A stretch of 32,600 nt of DNA from Lapillicoccus sp. Lineage in GTDB: Bacteria; Actinomycetota; Actinomycetes; Actinomycetales; Dermatophilaceae. Where the stretch lies: assembly GCF_025353065.1 (NCBI RefSeq), contig NZ_JANXRJ010000195.1, positions 1-32,600 of the forward strand. Direction: 5' to 3'. The notes below the pieces were generated by a model that saw nothing but the letters and a program-made list of their open reading frames with translations, was not told where the DNA came from and searched no databases. Numbering within the stretch: the stretch's first letter is position 1; each line of letters begins with the position of its first letter. Positions 32,575 through 32,600 of this stretch are shown one piece after another. The translations under genes and the position numbers were made by a program.

Positions 32575-32600
32575 CCGCGGTTCTACCTCGACGGCCGGCG

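Overview
The window is about 72% G+C, with very GC-rich third codon positions, many GTG starts and TANNNT -10 boxes. This points to a high-GC actinobacterium. Several blocks have the gene order I know from Actinobacteria: moxR-DUF58-VWA; parE/gyrB2 beside a DUF7455 gene; and metF, polyprenyl synthase, Rv2175c-like, pknL and class II DAHP synthase, which follows the order of the Mycobacterium tuberculosis Rv2172c-Rv2178c region. The overall flavour suggests Micrococcales, perhaps Intrasporangiaceae, but this is inference without a search. I see no tRNA, rRNA, CRISPR array, insertion sequence or prophage.

Layout. 1-2770 (minus): an ATPase-chaperone cluster of MoxR, DUF58, a small membrane protein and the N-terminus of a VWA protein. 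2905-5082 (minus): a second type II topoisomerase B subunit, divergent from a DUF7455 zinc-ribbon gene. 5777-6676: DUF456 and DUF3040 membrane proteins, convergent. 6911-15021 (minus): five genes in one direction, DUF6504, a SAV_6107-type HEPN protein, a very large DnaE2, a methyltransferase and DinB. The promoter in front of the first gene has a perfect TTGACA -35 and a LexA-type SOS box at the predicted transcription start. This looks like an SOS-induced mutagenesis operon without ImuA'/ImuB in the window. 15267-15896: a possible 27-residue leaderless small ORF and a YbaK-type deacylase. 15915-16560: two decayed genes (DUF4267 and TetR), each with an internal deletion. 16598-19422: metF, a prenyl diphosphate synthase and the split lycopene cyclase crtYc-crtYd. 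19445-23968: an Rv2175c-like DNA-binding protein, a LysM-transglycosylase, a PASTA-domain Ser/Thr kinase of the PknL position and an EamA transporter. 24001-26571: a large secreted propeller protein with three C-terminal repeats. 26714-32574: threonine aldolase, a TetR/hydrolase divergent pair, an Fpg/Nei glycosylase, class II DAHP synthase and a DUF1028 protein.

Four signals stand out. First, the LexA-box operon joining DnaE2, DinB and a HEPN protein with an R-x4-H motif. Second, a perfect 22-bp palindrome (28391-28412) that appears to hold the operator, both -10 boxes and both GTG start codons of two divergent leaderless genes. Third, a 7-mer, GTATGCC/GGCATAC, that I count 27 times in both orientations, in coding and intergenic DNA, often at the cost of a rarer codon. 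Fourth, at least eight genes with a -10 box exactly 6-7 nt before the start codon, so leaderless mRNAs are common here.
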